Positions 54,279 to 61,830 of a stretch of 64,000 nt of DNA are shown piece by piece. Source of the stretch: Achromobacter spanius (GTDB taxonomy: Bacteria > Pseudomonadota > Gammaproteobacteria > Burkholderiales > Burkholderiaceae_B); NCBI RefSeq assembly GCF_029637605.1, contig NZ_CP121261.1, forward strand, positions 1,612,001 through 1,676,000. Reading direction: 5' to 3'. The notes under the pieces were generated by a model, which worked only from the letters and a program-made list of their open reading frames with translations, made no database searches and was not told the origin of the DNA. Position numbers and translations under genes: made by a program. Position 1 is the stretch's first letter. Each line of letters starts with the position of its first letter.

Positions 54279-55595
54279 CTACCGCGCCGGCTGCGCCGCC
54301 GCGCCCACGTCCTTGCGGACCTTGGCCACATCCGACGCGCTGACAGCCGAGGCCTTGTTGCCCCAGCTGGACCGCACGAAGGTCACCACGTCGGCGACTT
54401 CCTTGTCGGTCATGCGCCAGTCAAAGCCCGGCATGGCGTAGGCGGTGGGCGCCGCCGTCGTGCCCGGCATCTGGGCGCCCTTGAGCACGATATGGATGAG
54501 CGACGTGGGGTCCGCCGAATTCACCGTCGAGCTCAGCGCCAACTGCGGGAACGTTTCCGTGTAGCCCTTGCCGGTGCTGCGGTGGCAGGCCGCGCAGTTG
54601 TTCAGGAAGGCCATGGCGCCGTCGCCCTTGTCCTTGCCCGTACGCAGCGCCTGCGCCACGGTCTCGTCATAGGCTAAAGGCTTGCTGGTGGCATCCTTGT
54701 TGACCGGCGGCAAGCTCTTCAGATACACGGCTATGGCGTTCAGGTCGTCATCGCTCAGGTGCTGCGTGCTGTCTTGCACCACCTGCGCCATGCCACCAAA
54801 CGCGGCCGAATGGCCGTTGCGGCCCGACTTCAGGAAGACGGCGATGTCTTCCTTGGTCCAGCTACCCAGGCCGTCCACGACGTCGCCGCGCAGGTTCTTG
54901 GCCAGCCAGCCTTCCACCACTCCGCCCGACAGGAAGGCCGAGCCGTCCGCGTCGCTCAAGGCCTTTTCCTGCAAGGCAAAGCCGCGCGGGGTGTGGCAGG
55001 TGCTGCAATGCCCCAGCCCTTCAACCAGGTACTGGCCACGCAGCAGCGCCGCGCGGTCCGCGCCCTTCAGGTCGCTGGTGGCCGGGCCGTTGACGACGTC
55101 GGGTGCGAACATCCAGCGCCACACGGTCAGTGGCCAGCGCATCGACATGGGCCACGAAATATCCGTGTCCTTGTTTTCCTGCTTGACCGGTTCGACCCCA
55201 TGCATGAAGTACGCGTACAGCGCCTTCACGTCTTCGGGCGTGACCTTGGCGTAGGCGGTGTAAGGCATGGCCGGATACAGCGAATGCCCATCCTTGGCCT
55301 TGCCATGGCGCACAGCCTGGTCGAAGTCCTCGTACGTGTAGTTGCCGATACCGGTTTCTTTATCGGGCGTGATGTTGGTCGAATAGATCGTGCCCAGCGG
55401 CGATTCGATGCCCAAGCCGCCTGCAAAGGGTTTGCCGCCCCCTACCGTGTGGCAGGCAATGCAATCCCCGGCGCGCGACAGGTATTCGCCCTGCTTGATC
55501 ATCTGGGCGTCGTTCGACGCCGGCGTACCGTCCGCCGCGAAAGCCGTGCTGGCGACCAGGGCCGAGAAGGCCGCAACAATGGTTTGCTTCAACAT
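54279..55595 (-). CDS. Triheme cytochrome c subunit of membrane GMC dehydrogenase
   Basis: Passes electrons from the flavin subunit to the respiratory chain; 438 residues, periplasmic. A signal peptide (MLKQTIVAAFSALVASTAFA) precedes three CXXCH haem-c sites: CIACH (~residue 45), CSTCH (~195) and CAACH (~330). This is the architecture of the alcohol/gluconate dehydrogenase cytochrome subunit. It lies 12 nt after the GMC subunit gene. No clear C-terminal membrane anchor is seen. Confidence 0.93.
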   Translation of the reverse strand: MLKQTIVAAFSALVASTAFAADGTPASNDAQMIKQGEYLSRAGDCIACHTVGGGKPFAGGLGIESPLGTIYSTNITPDKETGIGNYTYEDFDQAVRHGKAKDGHSLYPAMPYTAYAKVTPEDVKALYAYFMHGVEPVKQENKDTDISWPMSMRWPLTVWRWMFAPDVVNGPATSDLKGADRAALLRGQYLVEGLGHCSTCHTPRGFALQEKALSDADGSAFLSGGVVEGWLAKNLRGDVVDGLGSWTKEDIAVFLKSGRNGHSAAFGGMAQVVQDSTQHLSDDDLNAIAVYLKSLPPVNKDATSKPLAYDETVAQALRTGKDKGDGAMAFLNNCAACHRSTGKGYTETFPQLALSSTVNSADPTSLIHIVLKGAQMPGTTAAPTAYAMPGFDWRMTDKEVADVVTFVRSSWGNKASAVSASDVAKVRKDVGAAAQPAR

Positions 55596-55607
55596 TGTTC
55601 CGTCTCC

Positions 55608-57383
55608 TTAAGCCTGGACCAGCGGGCCGGGGTTCTTCAGGTACTGCTCGCGGATCGCCTGCGCGGCCCAATAGGCCAAGGCGCCCACCAGCCCGGTCGG
55701 GTTGTAGCCCATGTTCTGCGGGAACACGCAGGCGCCCATCACGAACACGTTCGGCACATCCCAGCTTTGCAGGTACTTGTTGACCACGCTTTCCTTGGGG
55801 TTCGACCCCATGATGGCGCCGCCCGTGTTGTGCGTGCTTTGGTAGATGCGCGTGTCATAGTGCGCGCCCTTCTTGCGCACTCCCACGAAGTACTTTTCGG
55901 GGTTCATGGCCTTGGCCACGGTCTCCATGCGCTTGCCCATGTAGCCCAGCATGTCGAACTCGTTGTCGTGCCAGTCGAACGTCATGCGCAGCAGCGGCTG
56001 GCCAAAGGCGTCCTTGTAGGTCGGGTCCAGCGACAGATAGGCGTCGCGGTACGACATCACCGAACCGGAAATGCCGATCGTCATGTAGCGCTGGTAGGCA
56101 TCCTGCACGCCGGCCTTCCAGCCCGTGCCCCACGTCGGTGTGCCCGGCGGGGTCGGCGTCTGCTTGATGGGCCGACCGCCGGTGCGCACGTGGCGGATGC
56201 TGGCGCCACCCACGAAACCCAAGGGGCCGTGGTCGAACTGGTCGCCGTTCAAATCGTCCATGCCCACGCCGCCCGCGCCCGTCCCCATGAAGGGATTCAA
56301 TTGCGTTCCCTTGGGCAACAGCACGTTGACGCCGCCGTTCATTTGGTAGGCGTAGTTCTTGCCGACCACGCCTTCGTTCGTCTTGGGATCGTACGGTTTG
56401 CCGATGCCCGACAGCAGCAGCAGGCGCACGTTGTGCATCTGGTAGGCCGACAGGATCACCAGGTCAGCCGGCTGCTCGATCTCCTGGCCCTGGGCGTCGA
56501 TATACGTCACGCCAACGGCCTTCTTGCCGCTCGAATCCAGGTTGACCTTGATGACCTGCGAATGCGTGCGCAGTTCAAAGTTGGACTTCTTCAGCAGCAC
56601 CGGCAGAATCGTCGTCTGCGGCGAAGCCTTGGAATACATGTAGCAGCCGTAGTTTTCGCAGAAGCCGCAAAAATTACAGGGACCCAGACGCACGCCATAG
56701 GGGTTGGTGTACGGGGCGGAAGCGTTGGCCGCGGGCGTCGGATACGGGTTGAAACCCACTTCACGCGCGGCCTTCTCGAACAACTGCGCACCGTAGGTGG
56801 TGGTCAGCGGCGCCAACGGATATTCCTGGCTGCGCTTTCCTTCCAGCGGGTTACCGCCTTCGACGATCTTGCCGTTCAGGTTGCCGGCCTTGCCCGACGT
56901 GCCGCACACGTATTCGAACTTGGAGAAGTACGGTTCCAGTTCGTCGTAGGTAACGCCGAAGTCCTGAATGGTCATGCCTTCAGGAATGAACTTCTTGCCA
57001 TAGCGTGTTTCGTAGCGCGTGCGCAGTTCCAGCTCTTCGGGCAGCACGCGGTAATGCATGCCGTTCCAGTGAAAACCCGCGCCGCCCACGCCCGTGCCCA
57101 GCAGGAACGAACCGTTCTGCCGATACGGTACGGCCACGTCGTCCACGCCGTGGCGGATGGTCACGGTTTCCTTGGACAAGTCCTGGAACAGCTTGCCGCG
57201 CACCGAATACGTCAGTTCGTCGATCACCTTGGGATACTCGGCGTCTTTCGGGGTGTCCTGCATGCCGCCGCGTTCCAGCGCCAGCACATGCAAGCCCGCG
57301 TCGGTCAGCTCTTGACCCAGGATTGCGCCGGTCCAGCCGAACCCGACCAGTACCGCATCCACTTTGTCTTTCTTGATAGCCAT
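55608..57383 (-). CDS. FAD-dependent GMC oxidoreductase (gluconate/alcohol dehydrogenase large subunit)
   Basis: Catalytic subunit, 591 residues. N-terminal FAD fold DAVLVGFGWTGAILGQELTDAG with ALERGG at its end. The Cys-rich motif GPCNFCGFCENYGCYM (~residue 230) matches the FeS-cluster region described for FAD-glucose dehydrogenase. The C-terminal GMC region contains catalytic His candidates in STHNTGGAIMG and FPQNMGYNPTGLVGALA. No own signal peptide; it likely rides with the Tat-exported subunit. ATG 57383 lies 2 nt after the small-subunit stop. Oxidised substrate (gluconate, sorbitol, other polyol or aldose) not determinable. Confidence 0.92.
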   Translation of the reverse strand: MAIKKDKVDAVLVGFGWTGAILGQELTDAGLHVLALERGGMQDTPKDAEYPKVIDELTYSVRGKLFQDLSKETVTIRHGVDDVAVPYRQNGSFLLGTGVGGAGFHWNGMHYRVLPEELELRTRYETRYGKKFIPEGMTIQDFGVTYDELEPYFSKFEYVCGTSGKAGNLNGKIVEGGNPLEGKRSQEYPLAPLTTTYGAQLFEKAAREVGFNPYPTPAANASAPYTNPYGVRLGPCNFCGFCENYGCYMYSKASPQTTILPVLLKKSNFELRTHSQVIKVNLDSSGKKAVGVTYIDAQGQEIEQPADLVILSAYQMHNVRLLLLSGIGKPYDPKTNEGVVGKNYAYQMNGGVNVLLPKGTQLNPFMGTGAGGVGMDDLNGDQFDHGPLGFVGGASIRHVRTGGRPIKQTPTPPGTPTWGTGWKAGVQDAYQRYMTIGISGSVMSYRDAYLSLDPTYKDAFGQPLLRMTFDWHDNEFDMLGYMGKRMETVAKAMNPEKYFVGVRKKGAHYDTRIYQSTHNTGGAIMGSNPKESVVNKYLQSWDVPNVFVMGACVFPQNMGYNPTGLVGALAYWAAQAIREQYLKNPGPLVQA

Positions 57384-57385
57384 GA

Positions 57386-58099
57386 TTAACCCTTCTCCCC
57401 AGAGATCGACACGGGGCCATAGGGGTACTTGACGTTGGGCTGATCCGCCCAGTCCATATAGTCGGCGCGCGCGCCGGGAAAGCCCACCATCTTCCAGCCC
57501 ACCATGTTCTTGTTGCCGCCGTGAATGGGGTCGGCAAAGAAGCCTTCTTTGGTGTTGGCCAGCAGGAAGCTGAAGAAGGTCGAGGCGGGAACGGTTTCCA
57601 GCTTGATCTTGTTGCCTTGCAGATCTTTCAGGATCTGTTCCTGCAAGGGCTTGTCCAGTTCGGCGTAGGCCTTGCCGTGCGTCTTCACGCACCAGGCATT
57701 GCAGGCTTCGATGCCGTGGCGATAGACTTCGCGCGGGTTCTGGTTCAGTTGATAGCCCAGCTCAGGCGCCTGGTCGGTGTGGAACGGGCCTTCCATGTAC
57801 CAGAGCTTGCCGTGGCCGAACGGCGTTTCCATCTGACGGTCGATGAATTCAGGCACACCGGCTTCAATCGCGCCCGGACCATATTGGTCGGCAGGGATCA
57901 GGTGATCCACCGCGGCAACAATGAAGTCCCATTCGGGCTTGGTGAAATAGGTGGGTGCGTAGGGTTTGGCGGCCGCAGCGGTCTTGTCGTCCGCGGCGTT
58001 GGTACAGCCAGTGGTCAGCGCGCCAACCGCCAATGTCGACGCGGGCACGATCGCCAACGCCTGAAGAAACCGACGACGCGGCTTTGCATCATCTGTCAT
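57386..58099 (-). CDS. Gluconate 2-dehydrogenase subunit 3 family protein (Tat-exported)
   Basis: Small/hitch-hiker subunit of a membrane GMC dehydrogenase; 237 residues. Twin-arginine signal (PRRRFLQALAIVPASTLAVGAL) followed by a Cys (TTGCTN) in a possible lipoprotein-like position, then the subunit-3 core (FTKPEWDFIVAAVDHLIPADQYGPGAIEAGVPEFIDRQM). The chosen ATG 58099 has GGAG 6 nt upstream; ATG 58105 is too close to it. First gene of the three-gene operon; it probably carries the large subunit through Tat. Confidence 0.92.
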   Translation of the reverse strand: MTDDAKPRRRFLQALAIVPASTLAVGALTTGCTNAADDKTAAAAKPYAPTYFTKPEWDFIVAAVDHLIPADQYGPGAIEAGVPEFIDRQMETPFGHGKLWYMEGPFHTDQAPELGYQLNQNPREVYRHGIEACNAWCVKTHGKAYAELDKPLQEQILKDLQGNKIKLETVPASTFFSFLLANTKEGFFADPIHGGNKNMVGWKMVGFPGARADYMDWADQPNVKYPYGPVSISGEKG

Positions 58100-58424
58100 A
58101 GACATCTCCGTGAATATTCCAAGTTGTCCTAGCGCGCTACCGAACATGAACCCTGGAAACACGAACTGCCGAGCTAGTGACAACACGCTCTGTACTTCAG
58201 AAAAAATCGAACCTGCTCTTCAATGGGGACATAAGAGAAGGTGCTGGCATTATGCGCTTATTCATGCCTCTGATCCGCTTGCAGGACCGGATCAGATTGA
58301 ATTTATTGACATGGAAAAGTGTTTTGCATTAAGGACAAAGTAAGACTCCCGCAAAAGCGGGCTTTTCTGACAGTTGGGTGAACGAATTCTGTATATTTCG
58401 CGGTTGGAACAAAGGACGGCAGGC
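58100..58424. other. AT-richer gap between the dehydrogenase operon and the next gene
   Basis: About 325 bp without a convincing protein gene. A 77-codon plus-strand frame (58110-58343) ends just before a hairpin, but its sequence looks non-coding. The stretch is lower in GC than its surroundings and should hold the dehydrogenase promoter. Confidence 0.5.
58348..58366 (+). terminator. Hairpin plus T run with no obvious upstream gene
   Basis: Stem cccgc/gcggg with loop aaaa, followed by cTTTT on the plus strand. No clear protein gene precedes it, so it may end a small RNA from the 58110-58345 region, or stop read-through into the next gene. Confidence 0.5.
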
Positions 58425-59015
58425 ATGAACGACAAGACGAAGATCTGGAAAAGTTCGACGACAACACGCAGTTGGAGTTCCACCACGGACCTGACGCCCG
58501 AACAACGCGTGAACATTGAAGATCTGTTGGACGGCAAGCTAGGCAGCGTCAGCATTCAAGAAAAATGGAGCTACGCCGGCACGGAAAACGGCGAAGCGTT
58601 CAAGGTCGATATCGACAACGGCGCGGTCACGGTCAACGGCCGACACTACGACAGTCTGGACGACGTGCCGCGCGCGGAACGCGAACGCATCGAGGCGCTA
58701 CGCGACGGCGAAGGCATGAAAGGCCTGTGGGACATGCTGAAAAATGCCGGGGTGCAGATCGAAGATATGCCTGGTGACGATGCTGCGCGCACTGGCAAAC
58801 CTGCATTCACGATTGAGACGGACGACGGCAGTGCTGACGCCATCGCAAGCGCATCGGCGCGGCCCCTTGAGGCGACCGAAACAGCCCGCGTCAGTACCGA
58901 CCCGACTGCGTCGCCGGGTGCGGTTCCCAAGAGCGGCGGGCTGCGCCGCGCATTGTTGATCGGTATCGCCGTGGGATTGGCGCTATGGGTGGGACGGGCG
59001 TTGAATCTGTTTTAG
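58425..59015 (+). CDS. Hypothetical protein with C-terminal membrane helix
   Basis: A 196-residue protein I do not recognise. The N-terminus is polar (MNDKTKIWKSSTTTRSWSSTTDLTPEQRVNIEDLL), the middle acidic (VDIDNGAVTVNGRHYDSLDDVP), a low-complexity Ala/Thr/Ser linker follows, and a C-terminal hydrophobic helix (~residues 175-193) suggests tail anchoring. AAAGGA precedes ATG 58425. Its stop overlaps the convergent helix-turn-helix gene by 4 nt. Confidence 0.7.
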   Translation: MNDKTKIWKSSTTTRSWSSTTDLTPEQRVNIEDLLDGKLGSVSIQEKWSYAGTENGEAFKVDIDNGAVTVNGRHYDSLDDVPRAERERIEALRDGEGMKGLWDMLKNAGVQIEDMPGDDAARTGKPAFTIETDDGSADAIASASARPLEATETARVSTDPTASPGAVPKSGGLRRALLIGIAVGLALWVGRALNLF

Positions 59016-59482
59016 CAGGCGACGTTCACGTCCAGCACCACCCGGGCCACCTCAAGCAAGCCGTCATCCACGTCATACCCGCCCTTGGCCTTCAACCAAT
59101 CCAGCACGGGATACAAACGCCAAATGGACGCCTTGCCTTCATGCACCGGCGACGGAAAGCTGTCTGAATACGCGAGCATCAGCTTGCGCATGTTCTGGCG
59201 CGACATGCCCATCAACTCGGCCACATCCGTCAGCCCCACGTAGTCAGGGCCGGCTTCGATCAAGCGCGCGGAAGGAATCGCGAGCTTCACATCCGCCAAT
59301 GCGCCGTGCACCGCCGCCCGGGCGCTGTTGGCCTCTCGCGCGAATTCAAGCGCCAAGCGGCCAGGCTGCCCCGATCCGACCAGGGCATCGTCGCAACCTG
59401 CTTCGGCCAGACGACCGATCAGGTCGTCAAGCGACTCTTCGGTTTGGCCCAACCGATATCGCAAGGTGAAGGTGTATTCCAC
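59012..59482 (-). CDS. Helix-turn-helix protein, candidate antitoxin partner
   Basis: A 156-residue protein. The N-terminal half (MEYTFTLRYRLGQTEESLDDLIGRLAEAG) has a ferredoxin-like beta pattern; the centre has a helix-turn-helix resembling excisionase/MerR or HTH-17 folds (VGLTDVAELMGMSRQNMRKLMLAYSDSFPSPVHEGKASIWRLYPVLDWL). GTG start at 59482, GGGAG about 9 nt upstream. It starts 2 nt after the HicA-like gene, so the pair is surely co-transcribed. Role as antitoxin and repressor of the upstream palindrome is inferred. Confidence 0.7.
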   Translation of the reverse strand: MEYTFTLRYRLGQTEESLDDLIGRLAEAGCDDALVGSGQPGRLALEFAREANSARAAVHGALADVKLAIPSARLIEAGPDYVGLTDVAELMGMSRQNMRKLMLAYSDSFPSPVHEGKASIWRLYPVLDWLKAKGGYDVDDGLLEVARVVLDVNVAC

Positions 59483-59484
59483 TG

Positions 59485-59760
59485 TTAGGGCTCCCGACGG
59501 GATAGGGTTCTAGTCTGTTCAAGATGCGCAGTGCATTGATTCAGTACGCGGCGCAGCAAACGTGCATGGCTATCGGCGTTTCTCGGTGTGCTCCACACGC
59601 TGGCGATACAAAACTCACCACGACGGCAATCATGATCGTTGTAGGGGCAATAGATGCGGCCCCACGCATGACCACTACCGAGCCTGACGCGCCAACCTTG
59701 TTGCTCTGCGTGACGCAACACCGATTCAATCTCTTTCTTTGGATGTGATGAACGAACCAT
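59485..59760 (-). CDS. HicA-like small protein, candidate toxin
   Basis: A 91-residue protein with HicA-like order: a helix (KKEIESVLRHAEQQGW), strand RVRLGSGHAWGRIYC with the position of the catalytic His (GSGHAW), then Cys-containing turns (CPYNDHDCRRGEFC) and a final helix (SHARLLRRVLNQC). The HicA family uses a dsRBD fold to cleave mRNA. The extra Cys pairs are not typical of HicA. ATG at 59760 is only a few bases from the predicted transcript start. Assigned by weak sequence resemblance and gene arrangement. Confidence 0.6.
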   Translation of the reverse strand: MVRSSHPKKEIESVLRHAEQQGWRVRLGSGHAWGRIYCPYNDHDCRRGEFCIASVWSTPRNADSHARLLRRVLNQCTAHLEQTRTLSRREP

Positions 59761-59770
59761 GTAAGCCCCA

Positions 59771-59807
59771 AGTATTCAATCGATCGACAAGGTTGTCAAC
59801 TGACAAC
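59771..59807 (-). promoter_or_regulatory. Promoter with overlapping palindromic operator for the HicA-like pair
   Basis: On the minus strand, TTGACA (59794-59799) and AATACT (59771-59776) are exactly 17 nt apart. The perfect inverted repeat gttgtca-ac-tgacaac (59792-59807) overlaps the -35. The predicted start near 59764 would leave a ~4-nt leader, nearly leaderless. Confidence 0.6.
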
Positions 59808-59934
59808 TTATGACCATCGATGTTGATGCGTGCGGGTTGGCTGCCACCCGTTTACGCCAAAGGCTTAATTCTCCGTTGCTCGCCGTGAAAACAAGGGATG
59901 CTTGGATCCTTCATTCAGTCTGATACGGCGCCCG

Positions 59935-60552
59935 TTACCCGCGCCGCGCGTAGCATCCCAAGAACATCTCCACCGCCGAATCCGCCACGCGCTTACGCTC
60001 GGCGGCGCTCAAGGGCGCTTGTCCCAGCGTAACTTGCGGCCAAAACGCAAAGCTCTTGACCAGGCCCTGCAACTGGTGGCCGGCGAACTCGGGGTCCACC
60101 TCCACCAGCCGCCCGTCCTGGATCGCCGCACGTATCCACGCCGTTTCACCGCCCTCTTTTTCACCCATGCGGCACACGATGGCCTGGGCGCGTTCGGGGG
60201 AATGGATGATTTCGGCCATGGCCACGCGTGCCAGGTCGATGAAGTTGGGGTCCGCCAGCAGGTCCAACTTTTGCATCAGCAACTGCCGCAACTGCTGGTC
60301 CAGCGCGACGTCGGCGCGATACGACAGCGCAACGCTGGCCGCGCTGCTGGCCCATAGCTCTTCAAGAATCAGCGAGAACAGCGTTTCCTTGCTGGGGAAA
60401 TGGTTGTAGACCGTGCGCTTGGAGACGCCCGCCGCGGCAGCGATGCGGTCCATGCTGGTGGCATCAAATCCGGCTGACCGAAACTCTTCCACCGCCGCGC
60501 GCACAATGGCCTGGCGTTTGCGGTCGGTCAGGCGGGTCGGAGGATTGGGCAT
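59935..60552 (-). CDS. TetR-family transcriptional repressor
   Basis: A 205-residue TetR protein: N-terminal helix-turn-helix (RQAIVRAAVEEFRSAGFDATSMDRIAAAAGVSKRTVYNHFPSKETLFSLIL) and a C-terminal ligand domain of TetR_C type. ATG 60552 gives the canonical N-terminus; the frame extends upstream to 60705 across the operators. Divergent to the metallo-beta-lactamase-fold gene; two palindromic sites lie between them, so it likely represses both. Inducer unknown. Confidence 0.9.
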   Translation of the reverse strand: MPNPPTRLTDRKRQAIVRAAVEEFRSAGFDATSMDRIAAAAGVSKRTVYNHFPSKETLFSLILEELWASSAASVALSYRADVALDQQLRQLLMQKLDLLADPNFIDLARVAMAEIIHSPERAQAIVCRMGEKEGGETAWIRAAIQDGRLVEVDPEFAGHQLQGLVKSFAFWPQVTLGQAPLSAAERKRVADSAVEMFLGCYARRG

Positions 60553-60603
60553 GAAGCGGGCTCGTTGTAGGGGGGTGTTGCGCGCATTGGCGACGCGAAA
60601 TTC

Positions 60604-60654
60604 TACACCGGCCAGTGTACTTTTCAGAAAAACAAAACTACACTGCGCAGTGTA
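60604..60654. promoter_or_regulatory. Two TetR-type operators in the divergent gap
   Basis: A perfect 16-bp palindrome tacactgc-gcagtgta (60639-60654) and a near copy tacaccgg-ccagtgta (60604-60619) lie 35 bp apart (start to start) between tetR and the hydrolase gene. Shared outer arms TACAC...GTGTA are the likely contacts. Confidence 0.75.
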
Positions 60655-60732
60655 ATTTTTGGCGGCGGCGCCTAGAGCGTCAGTCGCATCAGTCGCAACG
60701 CCCATTGCCCTCCTCTGTCTGGAACCCTAGCC

Positions 60733-61770
60733 GTGACCGCCCTCACCTCCTGCCCGTCTGCCCCGCCCAGCTATCCGCAGTCTCCGCAACACCATGAAGG
60801 CCGGTTCCACAACCCGCGGCCGCGCCCCTCGCTGGGCTTCTGGCAAGGCCTGAAACTGATGTGGACGTTTTTCTTCGCCAAGCCCCGGGGAACCGTGCCT
60901 GATCGAACCATTCCCGTACGCGCGCTGACCTTGGCCGACCTGCAAGCCGCGCCCGACCGCAGCCTGTATCGCCTGGGTCATTCAACCATCCTGATGAAAC
61001 TGCACGGCCGCTACTGGCTGACCGACCCGGTATTTTCCAAACGCGCCTCGCCCGTCCAATGGGCCGGCCCCGCGCGCTTTCACGCACCGCCCATCTCCAT
61101 CGAAGACCTGCCGCCCATTGCCGGCGTGATCCTGTCGCACAACCACTACGACCACCTGGACCGCGCCGCCATCGACAAGCTGGCCGCCAAGACCGCCCGC
61201 TTCATCACCCCCCTGGGCGTCGGCGACCAGCTCATCGCCTGGGGCGTCGACCCCGCCCGCGTCGAACAACTGGACTGGTGGCAATCCACCGACGTCGACG
61301 GCCTGCGCCTGACCGCCACGCCGGCGCAGCACTTCTCGGGACGCGGCCTGACCGACACGGACCGCAGCCTATGGGCCTCGTGGGTCATCCAGGACGCCGA
61401 CCTGCGCGTCTTCTTCAGCGGCGACAGCGGTTACTTCGACGGCTTCAAGGCCATCGGCGACGCTTACGGCCCCTTCGACCTGACGCTGATGGAAACCGGC
61501 GCCTACGACAAGCGCTGGGCCTTCGTGCACATGCAGCCCGAAGAAACCCTGCAAGCCCACCTGGACCTGCGCGGCCGTTGGCTGTTGCCAATTCATAACG
61601 GCACCTTCGACCTGGCGCTGCATGCGTGGGAAGACCCATTTGAACGGATCGCGGCGCTGGCCTCGTCCAAAGGCGTCGCGCTGACCACGCCCGTGATGGG
61701 AGAACGGGTGGATATGGCCGCCCCGGAGGCGGGCTCCCCGTGGTGGCGAATCGGCAACGCCCCCGCCTGA
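60733..61770 (+). CDS. Metallo-beta-lactamase-fold hydrolase (UlaG/NAPE-PLD-like)
   Basis: A 345-residue hydrolase with the metal-binding HxHxDH motif in LSHNHYDHLDR (~residue 135), a later His in TPAQHFSGRG (~195), Asp in FFSGDSGYF (~230) and His in LLPIHNGTFDLALH (~290). The overall type resembles NAPE-PLD/UlaG-group proteins, some of which are phospholipases or lactonases. GTG start at 60733. The N-terminal ~45 residues contain a hydrophobic patch (GFWQGLKLMWTFFF) that may touch the membrane. Under predicted TetR control. Confidence 0.87.
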   Translation: MTALTSCPSAPPSYPQSPQHHEGRFHNPRPRPSLGFWQGLKLMWTFFFAKPRGTVPDRTIPVRALTLADLQAAPDRSLYRLGHSTILMKLHGRYWLTDPVFSKRASPVQWAGPARFHAPPISIEDLPPIAGVILSHNHYDHLDRAAIDKLAAKTARFITPLGVGDQLIAWGVDPARVEQLDWWQSTDVDGLRLTATPAQHFSGRGLTDTDRSLWASWVIQDADLRVFFSGDSGYFDGFKAIGDAYGPFDLTLMETGAYDKRWAFVHMQPEETLQAHLDLRGRWLLPIHNGTFDLALHAWEDPFERIAALASSKGVALTTPVMGERVDMAAPEAGSPWWRIGNAPA

Positions 61771-61830
61771 GCGCTCCAGTACAATCCCGCGTTTGGCGAC
61801 GTTGTGATCGCCCACCCTCTGGACCGAAGC

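Noticed and set aside
54759..57389. Plus-strand open frame of 876 codons
   Set aside because: Antisense of the cytochrome c and GMC dehydrogenase genes, which have clear haem and FAD motifs; a long shadow frame is expected at this GC content.
58292..58555. Minus-strand 87-codon frame upstream of the hypothetical gene
   Set aside because: No ribosome site or family character, and overlaps the supported plus-strand gene.
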